A stretch of DNA of 64,000 nt, taken from NCBI RefSeq assembly GCF_051488685.1, contig NZ_JBPSEH010000007.1, forward strand, positions 189,889 to 253,888, in the 5' to 3' direction. This stretch comes from Melioribacter sp051488685. Lineage in GTDB: Bacteria > Bacteroidota > Ignavibacteria > Ignavibacteriales > Melioribacteraceae. Both the position numbers and the translations under genes were made by a program. Under the pieces are notes generated by a model. That model had not been told where the DNA came from, ran no database searches, and saw nothing but the letters and a program-made list of their open reading frames with translations. How positions within the stretch are numbered: the first letter of the stretch is position 1; each line of letters starts with the position of its first letter. Shown piece after piece: positions 36,835 through 46,542 of this stretch.

Positions 36835-37565
36835 TGAAAAACTGGTTTAAAGATTGGTTTTCGTCTGAAGAATACTTTAACGTTTATAATCATCGCGATT
36901 TAAATGACGCGCGTCTGCTCTGCAATTTAATTTTAAGAGAGACACAACTGAAAGAAGATGCCCTTATCCTCGACGCTGCGTGCGGTTTCGGAAGGCATGC
37001 TCTTTTTTTTGCATCGAAAGGATACAACGTCATCGGATTTGACCTGAGCAAATTATTCCTCGACAAAGCCCGAAGTCAAGCAGTAAAATCGGGCTTGAAT
37101 CTTAAATTGGTTTGCACAGACATAAGATATGTTTGTTTCAAAGTCCGATTCGATCTTATCTTGAATTTGTTTACGAGTTTTGGATATTTTGAGAGCGACG
37201 AGGAAAATTTTTCTTTTATCGAGAGGTCCTACAAATTTCTTAATAACGACGGATGGTACGTTTTCGATTATTTAAATAAAACATATCTTGAAAAAAATCT
37301 CGAAGCCGAAACGATCAGGAAAATAAACGGCCTGGTAATTACCGAAAAACGGTCGATCAGAAATAAAAGGGTTATTAAAAAAATTGAAATTAATAACGGA
37401 AATAAGATCAAAACGTTCTACGAATCTGTTAAACTTTACAGCTCACACACACTGATCAAGAAATTCGAGCAATTTGGGTACAAATTGGTTAATTTATATG
37501 GCGATTATAACGGAAGTTCTTACTCCGACAATTCGCCTCGGTTAATAATGTTTTTCAAAAAATGA
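36834..37565 (+). CDS. Class I SAM-dependent methyltransferase
   Basis: The 243-residue protein has a SAM-binding motif I (ILDAACGFGRHALFFASKGY, about 43-62), VIGFDLSKLFLDKA as motif post I, and the LILNLFTSFGYF motif (about 106-117). The C-terminal part is beta-rich like small-molecule methyltransferases. The substrate is not known. It overlaps recR by 1 base (TAATG) and the next lipoprotein by 4 bases, so it lies in the ybaB-recR transcription unit. Confidence 0.85.
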   Translation: MKNWFKDWFSSEEYFNVYNHRDLNDARLLCNLILRETQLKEDALILDAACGFGRHALFFASKGYNVIGFDLSKLFLDKARSQAVKSGLNLKLVCTDIRYVCFKVRFDLILNLFTSFGYFESDEENFSFIERSYKFLNNDGWYVFDYLNKTYLEKNLEAETIRKINGLVITEKRSIRNKRVIKKIEINNGNKIKTFYESVKLYSSHTLIKKFEQFGYKLVNLYGDYNGSSYSDNSPRLIMFFKK

Positions 37566-38137
37566 AATACATCGTATATATATCGATATTAATTCTACTG
37601 ACGTCATGCGATCTGATTACTACACGTGAAGCGGAAGAACCGATAAAACCGAGCTCAAGTTTTTTAACTGCTACCTCACCCGAAATTTTATTGCAAAATT
37701 TCGAATCATCAATTGAAGAAAAGATTACCGAAAATTATCTGGCATGTTTTGTCGACAAAAATTTTCTCGATAAAGAATACAAATTTGTTCCAGCTGGCCA
37801 GGCCGTTGCAGCGAATCCGGCATTATTAAATTGGGATCTCAATTCCGAACGCCTTTTTATGGAAAATTTGAAAGCTAACTTATCCGAAGGGAAAAATATT
37901 AGTTTATCACTCAATAACTTGAACGAAAACCGTTTCAGCGACAGCGCAATTTACGTCTTCGATTATACGCTTCTAATTAACACAACAAATAAAGCCCTCG
38001 CAGGAGAATATAAAGGAACTTCTCAGCTGAGCGTTTATAAAGATTCTCGCGAGCAGTGGGTTATTGTTGAATGGCGGGACTATAAAAGTGAATCTTCTCA
38101 ATGTTGGAGCGAATTAAAAGGGAGAATAACAAATTAA
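37562..38137 (+). CDS. Hypothetical lipoprotein
   Basis: The 191-residue protein has a lipobox (IVYISILILLTSC, Cys at about 16) followed by a polar linker and a domain with SPEILLQNFESSIEEK and a C-terminal WVIVEWRDYK, similar in outline to the SnoaL/NTF2-like lipoproteins frequent in Ignavibacteria. No catalytic motif is evident. It overlaps the methyltransferase by 4 bases and is paired with a second, similar lipoprotein, probably a distant paralogue. Confidence 0.65.
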   Translation: MKYIVYISILILLTSCDLITTREAEEPIKPSSSFLTATSPEILLQNFESSIEEKITENYLACFVDKNFLDKEYKFVPAGQAVAANPALLNWDLNSERLFMENLKANLSEGKNISLSLNNLNENRFSDSAIYVFDYTLLINTTNKALAGEYKGTSQLSVYKDSREQWVIVEWRDYKSESSQCWSELKGRITN

Positions 38138-38624
38138 TAAGTCGATAGCTTACATATTGTTGCTTATGCTTAGCTCATGCGTTAATCCTTTTGCACCCAA
38201 ATTAGACGAGTCGATCGGTACTGGCGACCGCCTGATCAGTAACCAGAGCGATATTGAAGGAGTATTTAAAAATTTTCAATACGCATATACTTTCAAAGAT
38301 ACTTTGATCTACAGTCAATTGCTTCATCCCGATTTTATTTTTACCTATCGCGATTACGATAAAGGTTACGACATCAGCTGGGGCAGAGACGAGGAAATGA
38401 AAACAACTTACGGTCTTTTTCAGAACACTCAAAGGCTCGATCTTGTCTGGAATAATATAATTATTATTAGCGGCGATTCAACACATATCGTAAGAAGTTT
38501 TAATTTGACTGTAGCATTTTCACCAGTTGATATCGAATATATTGATGGTAAGGTCAATCTTGAGCTCATTAAGAATAATAACAAATGGCAAATCTATCGC
38601 TGGATAGATGAGTCGAATTATTAG
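38133..38624 (+). CDS. Hypothetical lipoprotein, probable ATT start
   Basis: The coding frame is clear from the lipobox LLMLSSC on, but the only conventional start (TTG at 38157) leaves a signal of seven residues before Cys. The ATT at 38133 gives NKSIAYILLLMLSSC, a proper lipoprotein signal, with AGGGAG 9 nt upstream; it overlaps the previous stop TAA by one base. The mature part (VFKNFQYAYTFKDTLIYSQLLHPDFIFTYRDYD split at about 45-75, and WQIYRWIDE at the end) resembles the preceding lipoprotein. Function unknown. ftsX starts 12 nt after it. Confidence 0.6.
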   Translation: MNKSIAYILLLMLSSCVNPFAPKLDESIGTGDRLISNQSDIEGVFKNFQYAYTFKDTLIYSQLLHPDFIFTYRDYDKGYDISWGRDEEMKTTYGLFQNTQRLDLVWNNIIIISGDSTHIVRSFNLTVAFSPVDIEYIDGKVNLELIKNNNKWQIYRWIDESNY

Positions 38625-38635
38625 GATTTTTCATT

Positions 38636-39499
38636 ATGATTTCTTTTTATTTTAAGGAAGCCTTTAAAATTTTCAAACGTTCTCCGTTTGCAACTATCGT
38701 CATTGTTTCAATCACTACAATAGCCGTGCTCATGTGCAGCTTTTCAGCGGGTATGATCTATTTTTCATCGAAGTTAGCAGATAAAATTAAGAGGAACATT
38801 GAGGTATCGGTTTTTGTCGACGATTATCTAAACGAAAGCCAGATAAATGACATCAAATCGCTCTTGAATGATATCTCTTCAATTTCTTCGGTACGTTTTA
38901 TCGACAAAGACGAGGCTGCCGAGGAATTTATTAAGGAGACGGGCGAAGATTTTAGAGAGATCCTGAGCGATAATCCACTACCACGATCATTTGTAGTTAA
39001 ATTTAATCCGGACAGGATTAATCCACTGAATTTTGAAAAGGAGATTGAAAGGATAAAAAAAATAAGCGGTGTGACAGATGTAATTTACGATTATGATTTT
39101 GTACTGAAACTATTCAATTATCTTGATTCGCTTCAGATTCTGATATATCTTTTTTCGGCGGCTCTTGTTATCCTATCTGTGTATCTGGTTTATACCAATA
39201 GCCGGCTTCAGATTGAAGCTAATTATCAATTGTATAAAACGATGAAACTCGTTGGAGCAAAATTGGTTACATTGAAAATACCGATTATCCTCTATGGCAT
39301 TCTTGTTGGAATTCTTTCTTCTTTATCGGCACTTTTTATTCTCTATTTGTTAGGGCTTCTGTTGAATGAAATTTTAAATAATATTAATTTTGTCAAGTTT
39401 TTTAATGTAATTTATTTACTTATATTAATACTCGGAATTTCTCTTGGATTATTGGGCAGCTTTATTTCATCTAAACGGTTGTCCCTTCAAACAGATTAA
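38636..39499 (+). CDS. ftsX: Cell division protein FtsX
   Basis: The 287-residue protein has the FtsX arrangement: one N-terminal helix (about 20-44), a periplasmic loop with VSVFVDDYLNESQINDI (about 60-76) and FIDKDEAAEEFIKE, then three C-terminal helices (about 168-280). FtsX works with the ATPase FtsE to activate peptidoglycan hydrolases at division. ftsE is not in the window, so the pair is split. Neighbours are lipoproteins and polysaccharide genes, which is not its usual context. Confidence 0.85.
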   Translation: MISFYFKEAFKIFKRSPFATIVIVSITTIAVLMCSFSAGMIYFSSKLADKIKRNIEVSVFVDDYLNESQINDIKSLLNDISSISSVRFIDKDEAAEEFIKETGEDFREILSDNPLPRSFVVKFNPDRINPLNFEKEIERIKKISGVTDVIYDYDFVLKLFNYLDSLQILIYLFSAALVILSVYLVYTNSRLQIEANYQLYKTMKLVGAKLVTLKIPIILYGILVGILSSLSALFILYLLGLLLNEILNNINFVKFFNVIYLLILILGISLGLLGSFISSKRLSLQTD

Positions 39500-39517
39500 A
39501 AAAAGAAAGTGAGGGTC

Positions 39518-40036
39518 ATGAAAAGTATTTTTGTTTTCATTACAGTGTTATTCATTGTATCGAATACCTATAGTCAAATTAAAGATTATGAATTAGGTTC
39601 GTCGATGTTACAAAGATATAATCAACAGACCGGTTATTTTGACCTATCAGATCCTGAATCTGTCAATATTAAAGTAGCGGTCTGGGGATTCGTAAAATAT
39701 CCGGGGAAGTATATTGTGCCTGTTTATACGACAGTTTTGGATCTTTTATCGTATGCTGGAGGACCTACCGATGCGGCTCATCTGGACGATCTGAGAATAT
39801 ACCGTATTAATCCGGATTCAACTCAAAGCCTGATTAAAGTAAACTACAATGATATTATGTACGAATCGGAGCTCGATTCCAGGTCGGTTCAACTACCACA
39901 TCTTGAGGCGGGGGATGTTCTGGTTGTTCCAGGCGCTCCACGACTTTATACACGTGAAACTGTGAGTATAATTGTCTCCGTTCTCAGTGCTTTAATATCC
40001 TTGACAATTCTTATATTAAATATAACAGGTAATTAG
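39518..40036 (+). CDS. SLBB-domain polysaccharide export-associated protein
   Basis: The start at 39518 is preferred because MKSIFVFITVLFIVSNTYS is a complete signal peptide; an upstream GTG at 39509 adds three residues. A single SLBB-like domain (VAVWGFVKYPGKYIVPVYTTVLDLLSYAGGPTDAA, split about 53-87) and a C-terminal transmembrane helix (VSIIVSVLSALISLTILIL) follow. It lacks the N-terminal export domain of full Wza proteins, so it may be an accessory rather than the pore. The neighbours, a Wzc-like kinase and a UDP-xylose synthase, support a role in exopolysaccharide export. Confidence 0.8.
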   Translation: MKSIFVFITVLFIVSNTYSQIKDYELGSSMLQRYNQQTGYFDLSDPESVNIKVAVWGFVKYPGKYIVPVYTTVLDLLSYAGGPTDAAHLDDLRIYRINPDSTQSLIKVNYNDIMYESELDSRSVQLPHLEAGDVLVVPGAPRLYTRETVSIIVSVLSALISLTILILNITGN

Positions 40037-40046
40037 TGAGGGTAAC

Positions 40047-42278
40047 GTGAATAACAACGATAATAATTTTTATCAGGAGAATAATTCGCTTCGAGATTAT
40101 ATTAACCTGATTCGATTGAATATATGGAGTATAACAGTCATAAGTTTGACTGCGCTCATCGTAGCCATTGTTTATGCTCTAAATGCGCCCAACGTTTATA
40201 AATCAACTACTGCATTAAAAATTACAAAACCTCAGGGCAATATTCTTGATGCTCCTTTAATTCCAGAATTTCAAGATTTTGGAAGTGACCGTTTCATCGC
40301 AAACGAAATTGAGATACTCAAAAGTTATTCCTTACGCAACCAGGTGGCACAATCTCTTATCGATTCTTTTAAATTATCCCGCGACAAGAATAAATTTGCC
40401 CTTATAGTTAGTAAAGAGGATAGGAGTAGTAAACCCTCCCTTCTTACTGTTGAAGAAATCATTGATCTTCTTGAATCGAATGTCGATATATCGCAAAAGA
40501 GGGGACTCGATATAATTGAAATTTCTGTCGAATCCAGGTCGCCTTATGAAGCGTCATTAATTGCTAATTGTTATGCGGATATTTACAGAGAAACTAATTT
40601 AAAATATAACAGGCAGCAATTGACTTCGATCAAAGAATTCCTGGCGCGGCAACGTGAGGAAAAGCTGGCGGAATTGTCGGCGGTAGAAGAAGCGCTGAGA
40701 TTGTACCAGGAAGAGAAAGGAATTGTGGAACTGCCCGAACAGGCAAAAGCGCTTATTGAACAGACGACCGATTTCGAATCGAAAATGAATGCCACTAAAA
40801 TCGACCTTACTATAACAGAAAATACTCTCAAACAATATAAAGCAGAACTTGCCAAGCAGGATCCGAATATAAACGATTACATCGAAAGCTTTGCTACAGA
40901 ACCATACATTAAAAATCTTCAATTACAGATAGCCGATCTTCAAACTCAAAAGGACAGAGCATTATCGTCATATAAAGATTCACCCCGTCGTTCTGAAATT
41001 ATTCGTGAATTCGACGCCAAGATTAACGACTTAAAAGAAAAACTTAATAATCAGTTAACAATTTATCGTGCAGGTATACTTGCTTCTAGTCCAGAAGAAA
41101 TTAAAGAACTAACCAGAAAAGTACTCGAAGAAGAGGTAAAGTATCGGTCTCTAAAAGCTTCATACGACAAACTAAGCGATATTGTAGCCGAATACGATAA
41201 AAGGTTGAATCGACTTCCCACAAGTTCAATTGATCTTGCACGTCTTACAAGAGAAAAACAAGCCTACGAAAAATTATACCTTCAGGTAGAAGAGAAATAT
41301 CAGGAAGCAATTATAAACGAGCAATCTGTTCCCGGTAATGTTTTAATTGTCGATCCGGCAATAATTCCCACAGTGCCTTCAAAACCAAACAGGATTCTGA
41401 TAGTTCTTGTGGGATTGGTAATTGGAGTTGGACTCGGTCTGGGATTTGCATTTCTGCGGCACAATTTTGACAATACAATCAAAACTCCTGAAGATATTCA
41501 AAACAGGAATATTAATATACTTGCCTGGATACCGCACATTGACGGAATTGAAACCAATCCTGAACTTGAATTTATTGTTTCCAAGAAGCCCGATGCAAGC
41601 GCCAGTGAAGCCTATAGAGCCCTGAGAACTCGAATAAAATTTTCCAAGATCGACAGGAATTCTCTCAGGACGATCTTAATTACTTCGCCCCGATCTCAGG
41701 AAGGAAAAACAACAACGGCCGTCAATTTAGCCGGAAGTCTGGCTTATGCAAATTTTAAAACAATTATCGTCGATGCCGATCTCAGAAAACCGAGACTACA
41801 TAATATTTTTGGTCATAAAAGATTTGCCGGTTTTACAGATTACTTCTTCGGACAGGTGACCTATGAAGAAATAATCAGGACTACAAACGTCAACAACCTG
41901 AGTTATGTCAGTGCTGGAACAATACCTCCTAATCCTTCCGAAATCCTTGGCTCCGACCAGATGCTTAATTTCATAAAGAAACTTAAAGAAGAATATGACT
42001 ATGTTGTTTTCGATTCCCCGCCGTTGATTGCAGTTACCGACTCGGAAATACTTTCTCAAATTGTCGATGCTACTATACTGGTTGTATCAGCAAACTTTAC
42101 AGAAATAGATTTACTCGAAAAATCAGTTGAAATGCTGCGTCGCGATAATTCAACTTTCATCGGTACTGTCCTGAATAACTTCAGCTATCGCAGTGGATAT
42201 GGTTCTTACTATAAATATTATTACTATTATTCAAATCCAACAAATGGTTCAAACAAGAGTAAGGTAAAAATAGATTGA
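40047..42278 (+). CDS. Polysaccharide co-polymerase tyrosine kinase (Wzc-like)
   Basis: The 743-residue protein joins a Wzz chain-length domain (helix 26-45, large periplasmic coiled-coil part about 190-400, PxxP-type second helix near 450-470) to a cytoplasmic BY-kinase. Walker A is SPRSQEGKTT (547-556), Walker A' is IVDADLRKP (574-582) and Walker B is VVFDSPPL (653-660). A C-terminal tyrosine cluster (Y714, 718, 721, 722 and 724-728) is the autophosphorylation site. The start is GTG after GTGAGGG. It controls assembly and export of a capsule or exopolysaccharide, together with the SLBB protein upstream and the UDP-xylose synthase overlapping its end. Confidence 0.92.
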   Translation: MNNNDNNFYQENNSLRDYINLIRLNIWSITVISLTALIVAIVYALNAPNVYKSTTALKITKPQGNILDAPLIPEFQDFGSDRFIANEIEILKSYSLRNQVAQSLIDSFKLSRDKNKFALIVSKEDRSSKPSLLTVEEIIDLLESNVDISQKRGLDIIEISVESRSPYEASLIANCYADIYRETNLKYNRQQLTSIKEFLARQREEKLAELSAVEEALRLYQEEKGIVELPEQAKALIEQTTDFESKMNATKIDLTITENTLKQYKAELAKQDPNINDYIESFATEPYIKNLQLQIADLQTQKDRALSSYKDSPRRSEIIREFDAKINDLKEKLNNQLTIYRAGILASSPEEIKELTRKVLEEEVKYRSLKASYDKLSDIVAEYDKRLNRLPTSSIDLARLTREKQAYEKLYLQVEEKYQEAIINEQSVPGNVLIVDPAIIPTVPSKPNRILIVLVGLVIGVGLGLGFAFLRHNFDNTIKTPEDIQNRNINILAWIPHIDGIETNPELEFIVSKKPDASASEAYRALRTRIKFSKIDRNSLRTILITSPRSQEGKTTTAVNLAGSLAYANFKTIIVDADLRKPRLHNIFGHKRFAGFTDYFFGQVTYEEIIRTTNVNNLSYVSAGTIPPNPSEILGSDQMLNFIKKLKEEYDYVVFDSPPLIAVTDSEILSQIVDATILVVSANFTEIDLLEKSVEMLRRDNSTFIGTVLNNFSYRSGYGSYYKYYYYYSNPTNGSNKSKVKID

Positions 42279-43228
42279 CATTCAAGAAAACTGCAGTAAT
42301 TACAGGCGGCGCAGGGTTCCTCGGCTCACACCTGTGCGACCGTTTAATTTCAGAAGGAATTAAAGTAATTTGTCTGGATAATCTTCTAACAGGCAGAATA
42401 GAAAATATTGAGCATCTCTTTGGCAATGAGAATTTCCAGTTCATAAAGCTCGACGTTACAAACTATATCCACGTACCACACGACGTCGATTATGTGCTTC
42501 ATTTTGCTTCACCCGCCAGTCCAATCGATTATCTCAAACTTCCGATACAAACGCTTAAAGTAGGTTCGCTTGGAACTCATAAAGCACTTGGACTTGCAAA
42601 AGAGAAAAAAGCTTTATTTCTATTGGCGTCCACTTCTGAAGTTTACGGCGATCCACTCGTACACCCACAAAGTGAAGATTACTGGGGTAATGTTAATCCC
42701 GTTGGGCCACGCGGAGTATACGACGAAGCTAAACGATTTGCCGAAGCAATGACGATGGCTTATCACAGATATCATGGGCTAAGCACAAGAATAGTAAGAA
42801 TCTTCAATACATACGGTCCTCGCATGCGAATCGACGACGGCAGAGCACTTCCCACATTTTTTATGCAAGCCCTCAAAGGAGAAGATTTAACAGTATTTGG
42901 CGATGGTTCGCAAACCCGTAGTTTCTGCTACGTAGACGACCTTGTAGATGGCGTTTTCAAATTGTTAATGTCCAATGAAGTTTATCCTGTTAATATTGGC
43001 AATCCCGACGAAGTATCTTTGAAACAGTTTGCCGAAGAAGTTATTGAATTGTGTAATTCAAAAAGCAAAATTATTTATAAAGAATTACCGCAGGATGATC
43101 CAAAAGTAAGAAGACCCGATATCTCACGAGCCAGAGAAATTCTCGGCTGGGAACCCAAAATCTCCAGGCAGGAAGGGTTAAAGCGAACTCTCGAATATTT
43201 TAAAAAGGCTTTAAAGCAGAATCAATAG
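42275..43228 (+). CDS. UDP-glucuronate decarboxylase (UDP-xylose synthase)
   Basis: The 317-residue extended SDR has TGGAGFLGSHLCDRL (residues 10-24), the active-site tyrosine/lysine in YDEAKRFAE (about 146-154), ASTSEVYGDP near 118-127, and RIFNTYGPRM near 176-185, all typical of UXS. It decarboxylates UDP-glucuronate to UDP-xylose with NAD as a bound cofactor. It starts with TTG overlapping the kinase stop, so translation is coupled. dTDP-glucose dehydratase is the related alternative, but the DDGRALPTFFMQAL stretch favours UXS. Confidence 0.9.
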   Translation: MTFKKTAVITGGAGFLGSHLCDRLISEGIKVICLDNLLTGRIENIEHLFGNENFQFIKLDVTNYIHVPHDVDYVLHFASPASPIDYLKLPIQTLKVGSLGTHKALGLAKEKKALFLLASTSEVYGDPLVHPQSEDYWGNVNPVGPRGVYDEAKRFAEAMTMAYHRYHGLSTRIVRIFNTYGPRMRIDDGRALPTFFMQALKGEDLTVFGDGSQTRSFCYVDDLVDGVFKLLMSNEVYPVNIGNPDEVSLKQFAEEVIELCNSKSKIIYKELPQDDPKVRRPDISRAREILGWEPKISRQEGLKRTLEYFKKALKQNQ

Positions 43229-43347
43229 TCCTCGCTTCAGTAGACCATCTCTGTTGAAACATATTAATATTTTAATTTGTTGAAGGACGGGTTTTCTGTG
43301 CAGGCTCAATTTTAGTAGATTTGCAATATGATAAAAACGGTTTTTAT

Positions 43348-43977
43348 ATGAATTATCTTTTAAGTTTATTAATAGGCATACTCTTTGGTTCTATTCCCAC
43401 GGCATATTTGCTTCTTAAAAAATCAAAGAAGATTGACATTACTAAAGCAGGCTCGGGCAATGTGGGTGCAATGAATTCTTATGAAGTTACTAATTCAAAA
43501 ATGGTTGGATTAATCGTTTTTGTTATCGATGCACTGAAAGGATTCCTGAGCGTCTGGATTGCTGAATATTTATTCGGGCATAAATTTGAATTTATGATGA
43601 TTGCACTCATTGGTGCGGTATTGAGTCATTGCTATTCATTCTGGATAAATTTCAAAGGAGGAAGGGGATTGGCAACCGCTGCAGGCGGCGCTTTGCTAAT
43701 TTCGATACCGGTACTGAGTATCTGGGTGATTCTCTGGTTGGTGGCTTTTTTGTTCAGACGCCACGTGCATTTTGCTAATTTTACTGCAACTTTGTTGACA
43801 GGTTTGCTTTCATTTACATCAGGTGATATTCTTAATAAATATACTTCGCCTTCGGCATCCGATACTTTAATTTTCAGCATACTGGTTTCTTTAATGCTAC
43901 TGATTATTTTGTCCAAACATATTCTCCCTATTAAAGAATATTTTTCCAGTCTTGCAAAAAGTAAAAAAGGTGAATAA
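43348..43977 (+). CDS. plsY: Glycerol-3-phosphate acyltransferase PlsY
   Basis: I place the start at the ATG 43348, since MNYLLSLLIGILFGSIPTAYLL is the usual PlsY beginning; a TTG 27 bases earlier adds a hydrophilic lead. Family motifs are GSIPTAYLL, GSGNVGAMNSY (about 40-50) and FKGGRGLATAAGG (about 105-117). About six transmembrane helices. It acylates glycerol-3-phosphate from acyl-phosphate in phospholipid synthesis. It overlaps no gene; the protease ATG follows 1 nt after its stop. Confidence 0.93.
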   Translation: MNYLLSLLIGILFGSIPTAYLLLKKSKKIDITKAGSGNVGAMNSYEVTNSKMVGLIVFVIDALKGFLSVWIAEYLFGHKFEFMMIALIGAVLSHCYSFWINFKGGRGLATAAGGALLISIPVLSIWVILWLVAFLFRRHVHFANFTATLLTGLLSFTSGDILNKYTSPSASDTLIFSILVSLMLLIILSKHILPIKEYFSSLAKSKKGE

Positions 43978-43978
43978 A

Positions 43979-45154
43979 ATGAAAAATCTTAAATTAGCAC
44001 TCCTTTCTTCTGCTATAACCACGTCAATTCTGATTTTATTTTATGCCTTTGTAGTTGCAAAACCCGGCTCAAATGATTTAGATAAAATTTTAGAATCTTC
44101 GAATCTAAATTCTAAGTTCGCCAACTCAATTCAGGTGAATGATAGCATATCAAACTCACGAAATACAATTATTACTGAAACAGTAAAAAGAGTGAGCTCA
44201 GCGGTTGTGGGCATTAACGTCACCGAAATCAGACAATACAGAGACATCTTTTCAATCGATCCGTTTTTCCGACAATTTTTTGGCGACCGCTTTTATAATC
44301 AGCAGGTCAGGAGTTTAGGTTCTGGTACAATTATATCGCCGGATGGATATATTTTAACGAACGATCACGTAGCGGGTAATGCGGTTGAAGCTATTGTTAC
44401 ATTAACAGACGGTTCACAGTATGAAGCCGAAATAGTCGGCACCGATCCAGTCTCGGACATTTGCCTGCTTAAAATCGACGCTACAAATCTGCCTTACATC
44501 GAATTCGGTAATTCCGACAGCATATTGATTGGAGAATGGGTAATTGCTCTGGGAAATCCCTTTGGTCTTTTTGACATCAACGATCAACCGACAGTTACTG
44601 TAGGAGTAATAAGTGCTAAGGGAATGAATCTGGGCGCAGCAAACAATCGATATTATGTCGATATGCTTCAAACCGACGCAGCAATTAATTCAGGAAACAG
44701 TGGCGGTCCTCTTGTAAATGCATTCGGGCAATTAATCGGAATGAATACTTTAATTTATACTGCTCAAGGCTCATCCGGCAATGTGGGCGTTGGTTTTGCA
44801 ATTCCCTCGAATAAAATCAAAAAAGTAATTAAAGAGTTGAAAGAAAACGGCAAAATCGACCGCGAATTCTGGACGGGTCTGAGTATTCAAACTATCGATC
44901 CTTCCATTGCTAAAGCTTACGATCTAAAAAGTTCTCATGGAGTAATAATCACAAATGTGATAAAAAATTCGCCAGCAGATAAAGCTGGTTTTAAGGTCTA
45001 TGACATCATTCTCGGAATAAATAATTTTAAGGTCAATAACGAAAACACATTAATCGGCATTCTGCAGGAATTCAGACCCGGCGATGTAATTGACGTTAAA
45101 ATTATGAGGGATAATAAAATTCTTATCAAGAAAATGAAACTGGAGAGGAAGTAA
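43979..45154 (+). CDS. HtrA/Deg-family periplasmic serine protease
   Basis: The ATG at 43979 gives MKNLKLALLSSAITTSILILFYAF, a signal anchor, with AAGG just upstream. The trypsin triad is His130 (TNDHVAG), Asp160 (DPVSDIC) and Ser241 (NSGNSGGP). One PDZ domain follows (about residues 290-385, GVIITNVIKNSPADKAGF). With a single PDZ it is DegS/DegQ-like rather than DegP. It is probably a periplasmic quality-control protease. Its stop overlaps the purB start by one base. Confidence 0.92.
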   Translation: MKNLKLALLSSAITTSILILFYAFVVAKPGSNDLDKILESSNLNSKFANSIQVNDSISNSRNTIITETVKRVSSAVVGINVTEIRQYRDIFSIDPFFRQFFGDRFYNQQVRSLGSGTIISPDGYILTNDHVAGNAVEAIVTLTDGSQYEAEIVGTDPVSDICLLKIDATNLPYIEFGNSDSILIGEWVIALGNPFGLFDINDQPTVTVGVISAKGMNLGAANNRYYVDMLQTDAAINSGNSGGPLVNAFGQLIGMNTLIYTAQGSSGNVGVGFAIPSNKIKKVIKELKENGKIDREFWTGLSIQTIDPSIAKAYDLKSSHGVIITNVIKNSPADKAGFKVYDIILGINNFKVNNENTLIGILQEFRPGDVIDVKIMRDNKILIKKMKLERK

Positions 45155-46455
45155 TGATTTCCCGTTATACCCGTCCCGAAATGGGGCATATCTGGAGCGA
45201 TCAATTCAAATTCGAAACGTGGTTAAAAGTGGAAATTTTAGCCTGCGAAGCTCGTCATAAAATGGGTGAAATTCCAGACGAGGATTTTAAAGAGATAAAA
45301 GAAAAAGCTAATTTCGATTTAAAACGAATTCTTGAAATTGAAGAAACTACCAAACACGACGTTATTGCTTTTCTGACCTGTGTGGCTGAATTTGTTGGAC
45401 CGGCGTCGCGCCATATTCATTACGGCATGACCTCGTCGGATGTGCTCGACACTGCACTTGCTTATCAAATTAAAACTGCAGGCGAATTGTTATTAAAGGG
45501 TCTATACGAATTAAAAAAAGTGCTGAAAAAAAGAGCACTCGAACATAAAAGAACTATTTGTGTGGGACGCAGTCACGGAATTCATGCCGAACCATATTCG
45601 ATGGGATTAAAGTTCGCTCTCTGGTACGAAGAAACAAAGAGAAATATTGATCGACTCGAAAGGGCAATTCAAAATGTTAGCGTTGGAAAAATTTCAGGAG
45701 CAGTTGGAACTTTCGATCATCTATCACCGCAAGTTGAAGAATATGTGTGTAAAAATCTCGGTTTGAAAGCCGAGCCGGTTGCCACTCAGGTAGTTCAACG
45801 CGACCGACACGCCGAGTTTCTTACCACTCTTGCAATTATCGGTACCACACTCGATAAAATAGCCATTGAAATCAGGCATTTGCAACGCACTGAAGTCCTC
45901 GAAGCCGAAGAATATTTTTCGAAAGGGCAAAAAGGTTCTTCTGCAATGCCACATAAGAGAAATCCGATTGTTAGTGAACGTCTAAGTGGACTGGCTCGTA
46001 TATTGAGAGCTAATTCAATTGCGGCTCTTGAAAACGTACCTCTCTGGCATGAACGCGATATTTCCCATTCTTCGGCCGAGCGCGTTATTCTGCCCGATAG
46101 TTGTATTGCGCTCGATTATATGCTCAATCTTACAATAAAATTGATCGACAATTTGGTCATCTATCCCGAAAATATGCTCGAAAATCTTAATAAAACTCGT
46201 GGACTTATTTTCTCACAGAAAATTTTGCTTAAGCTGGTTGAAAAGGGAATTACGCGAGAAGAAGCTTATAAAATCGTACAGGACTGCTCCATGAAAGTCT
46301 GGCAGGATAAATCGACAAATCTGAAAGACGAACTTCTTAAATCCCCTGACGCATTGAAATATCTATCGAAAGCAGAAATCGAGGAAGTTTTTAATCCCGA
46401 AAAAATGCTGACAAATCTCGATTATATTTTTGCAAGGAGCGTGGAGAAAGATTAA
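45154..46455 (+). CDS. purB: Adenylosuccinate lyase
   Basis: The 433-residue protein has the fumarase-superfamily signature SSAMPHKRNPI (about 265-275), the general-base region GRSHGIHAEP (about 138-147), and TSSDVLDTA (about 93-101). It acts twice in purine synthesis (SAICAR and adenylosuccinate). It starts at an ATG overlapping the last base of the protease gene. After its stop the heat-shock promoter for groES begins. Confidence 0.96.
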   Translation: MISRYTRPEMGHIWSDQFKFETWLKVEILACEARHKMGEIPDEDFKEIKEKANFDLKRILEIEETTKHDVIAFLTCVAEFVGPASRHIHYGMTSSDVLDTALAYQIKTAGELLLKGLYELKKVLKKRALEHKRTICVGRSHGIHAEPYSMGLKFALWYEETKRNIDRLERAIQNVSVGKISGAVGTFDHLSPQVEEYVCKNLGLKAEPVATQVVQRDRHAEFLTTLAIIGTTLDKIAIEIRHLQRTEVLEAEEYFSKGQKGSSAMPHKRNPIVSERLSGLARILRANSIAALENVPLWHERDISHSSAERVILPDSCIALDYMLNLTIKLIDNLVIYPENMLENLNKTRGLIFSQKILLKLVEKGITREEAYKIVQDCSMKVWQDKSTNLKDELLKSPDALKYLSKAEIEEVFNPEKMLTNLDYIFARSVEKD

Positions 46456-46513
46456 AAAGATATTTAATCCTATCTAAAAACGCTTATTTTATGCAAAAAT
46501 CAAAGAAAAATAC

Positions 46514-46542
46514 TTGACAAAATGATTCAATAAATTTATATT
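46514..46542 (+). promoter_or_regulatory. groES-groEL promoter
   Basis: TTGACA at 46514-46519 and TATATT at 46537-46542 with a 17-nt spacer form a consensus sigma-70-type promoter directly in front of the CIRCE operator, whose first bases overlap the -10 box. Confidence 0.8.
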
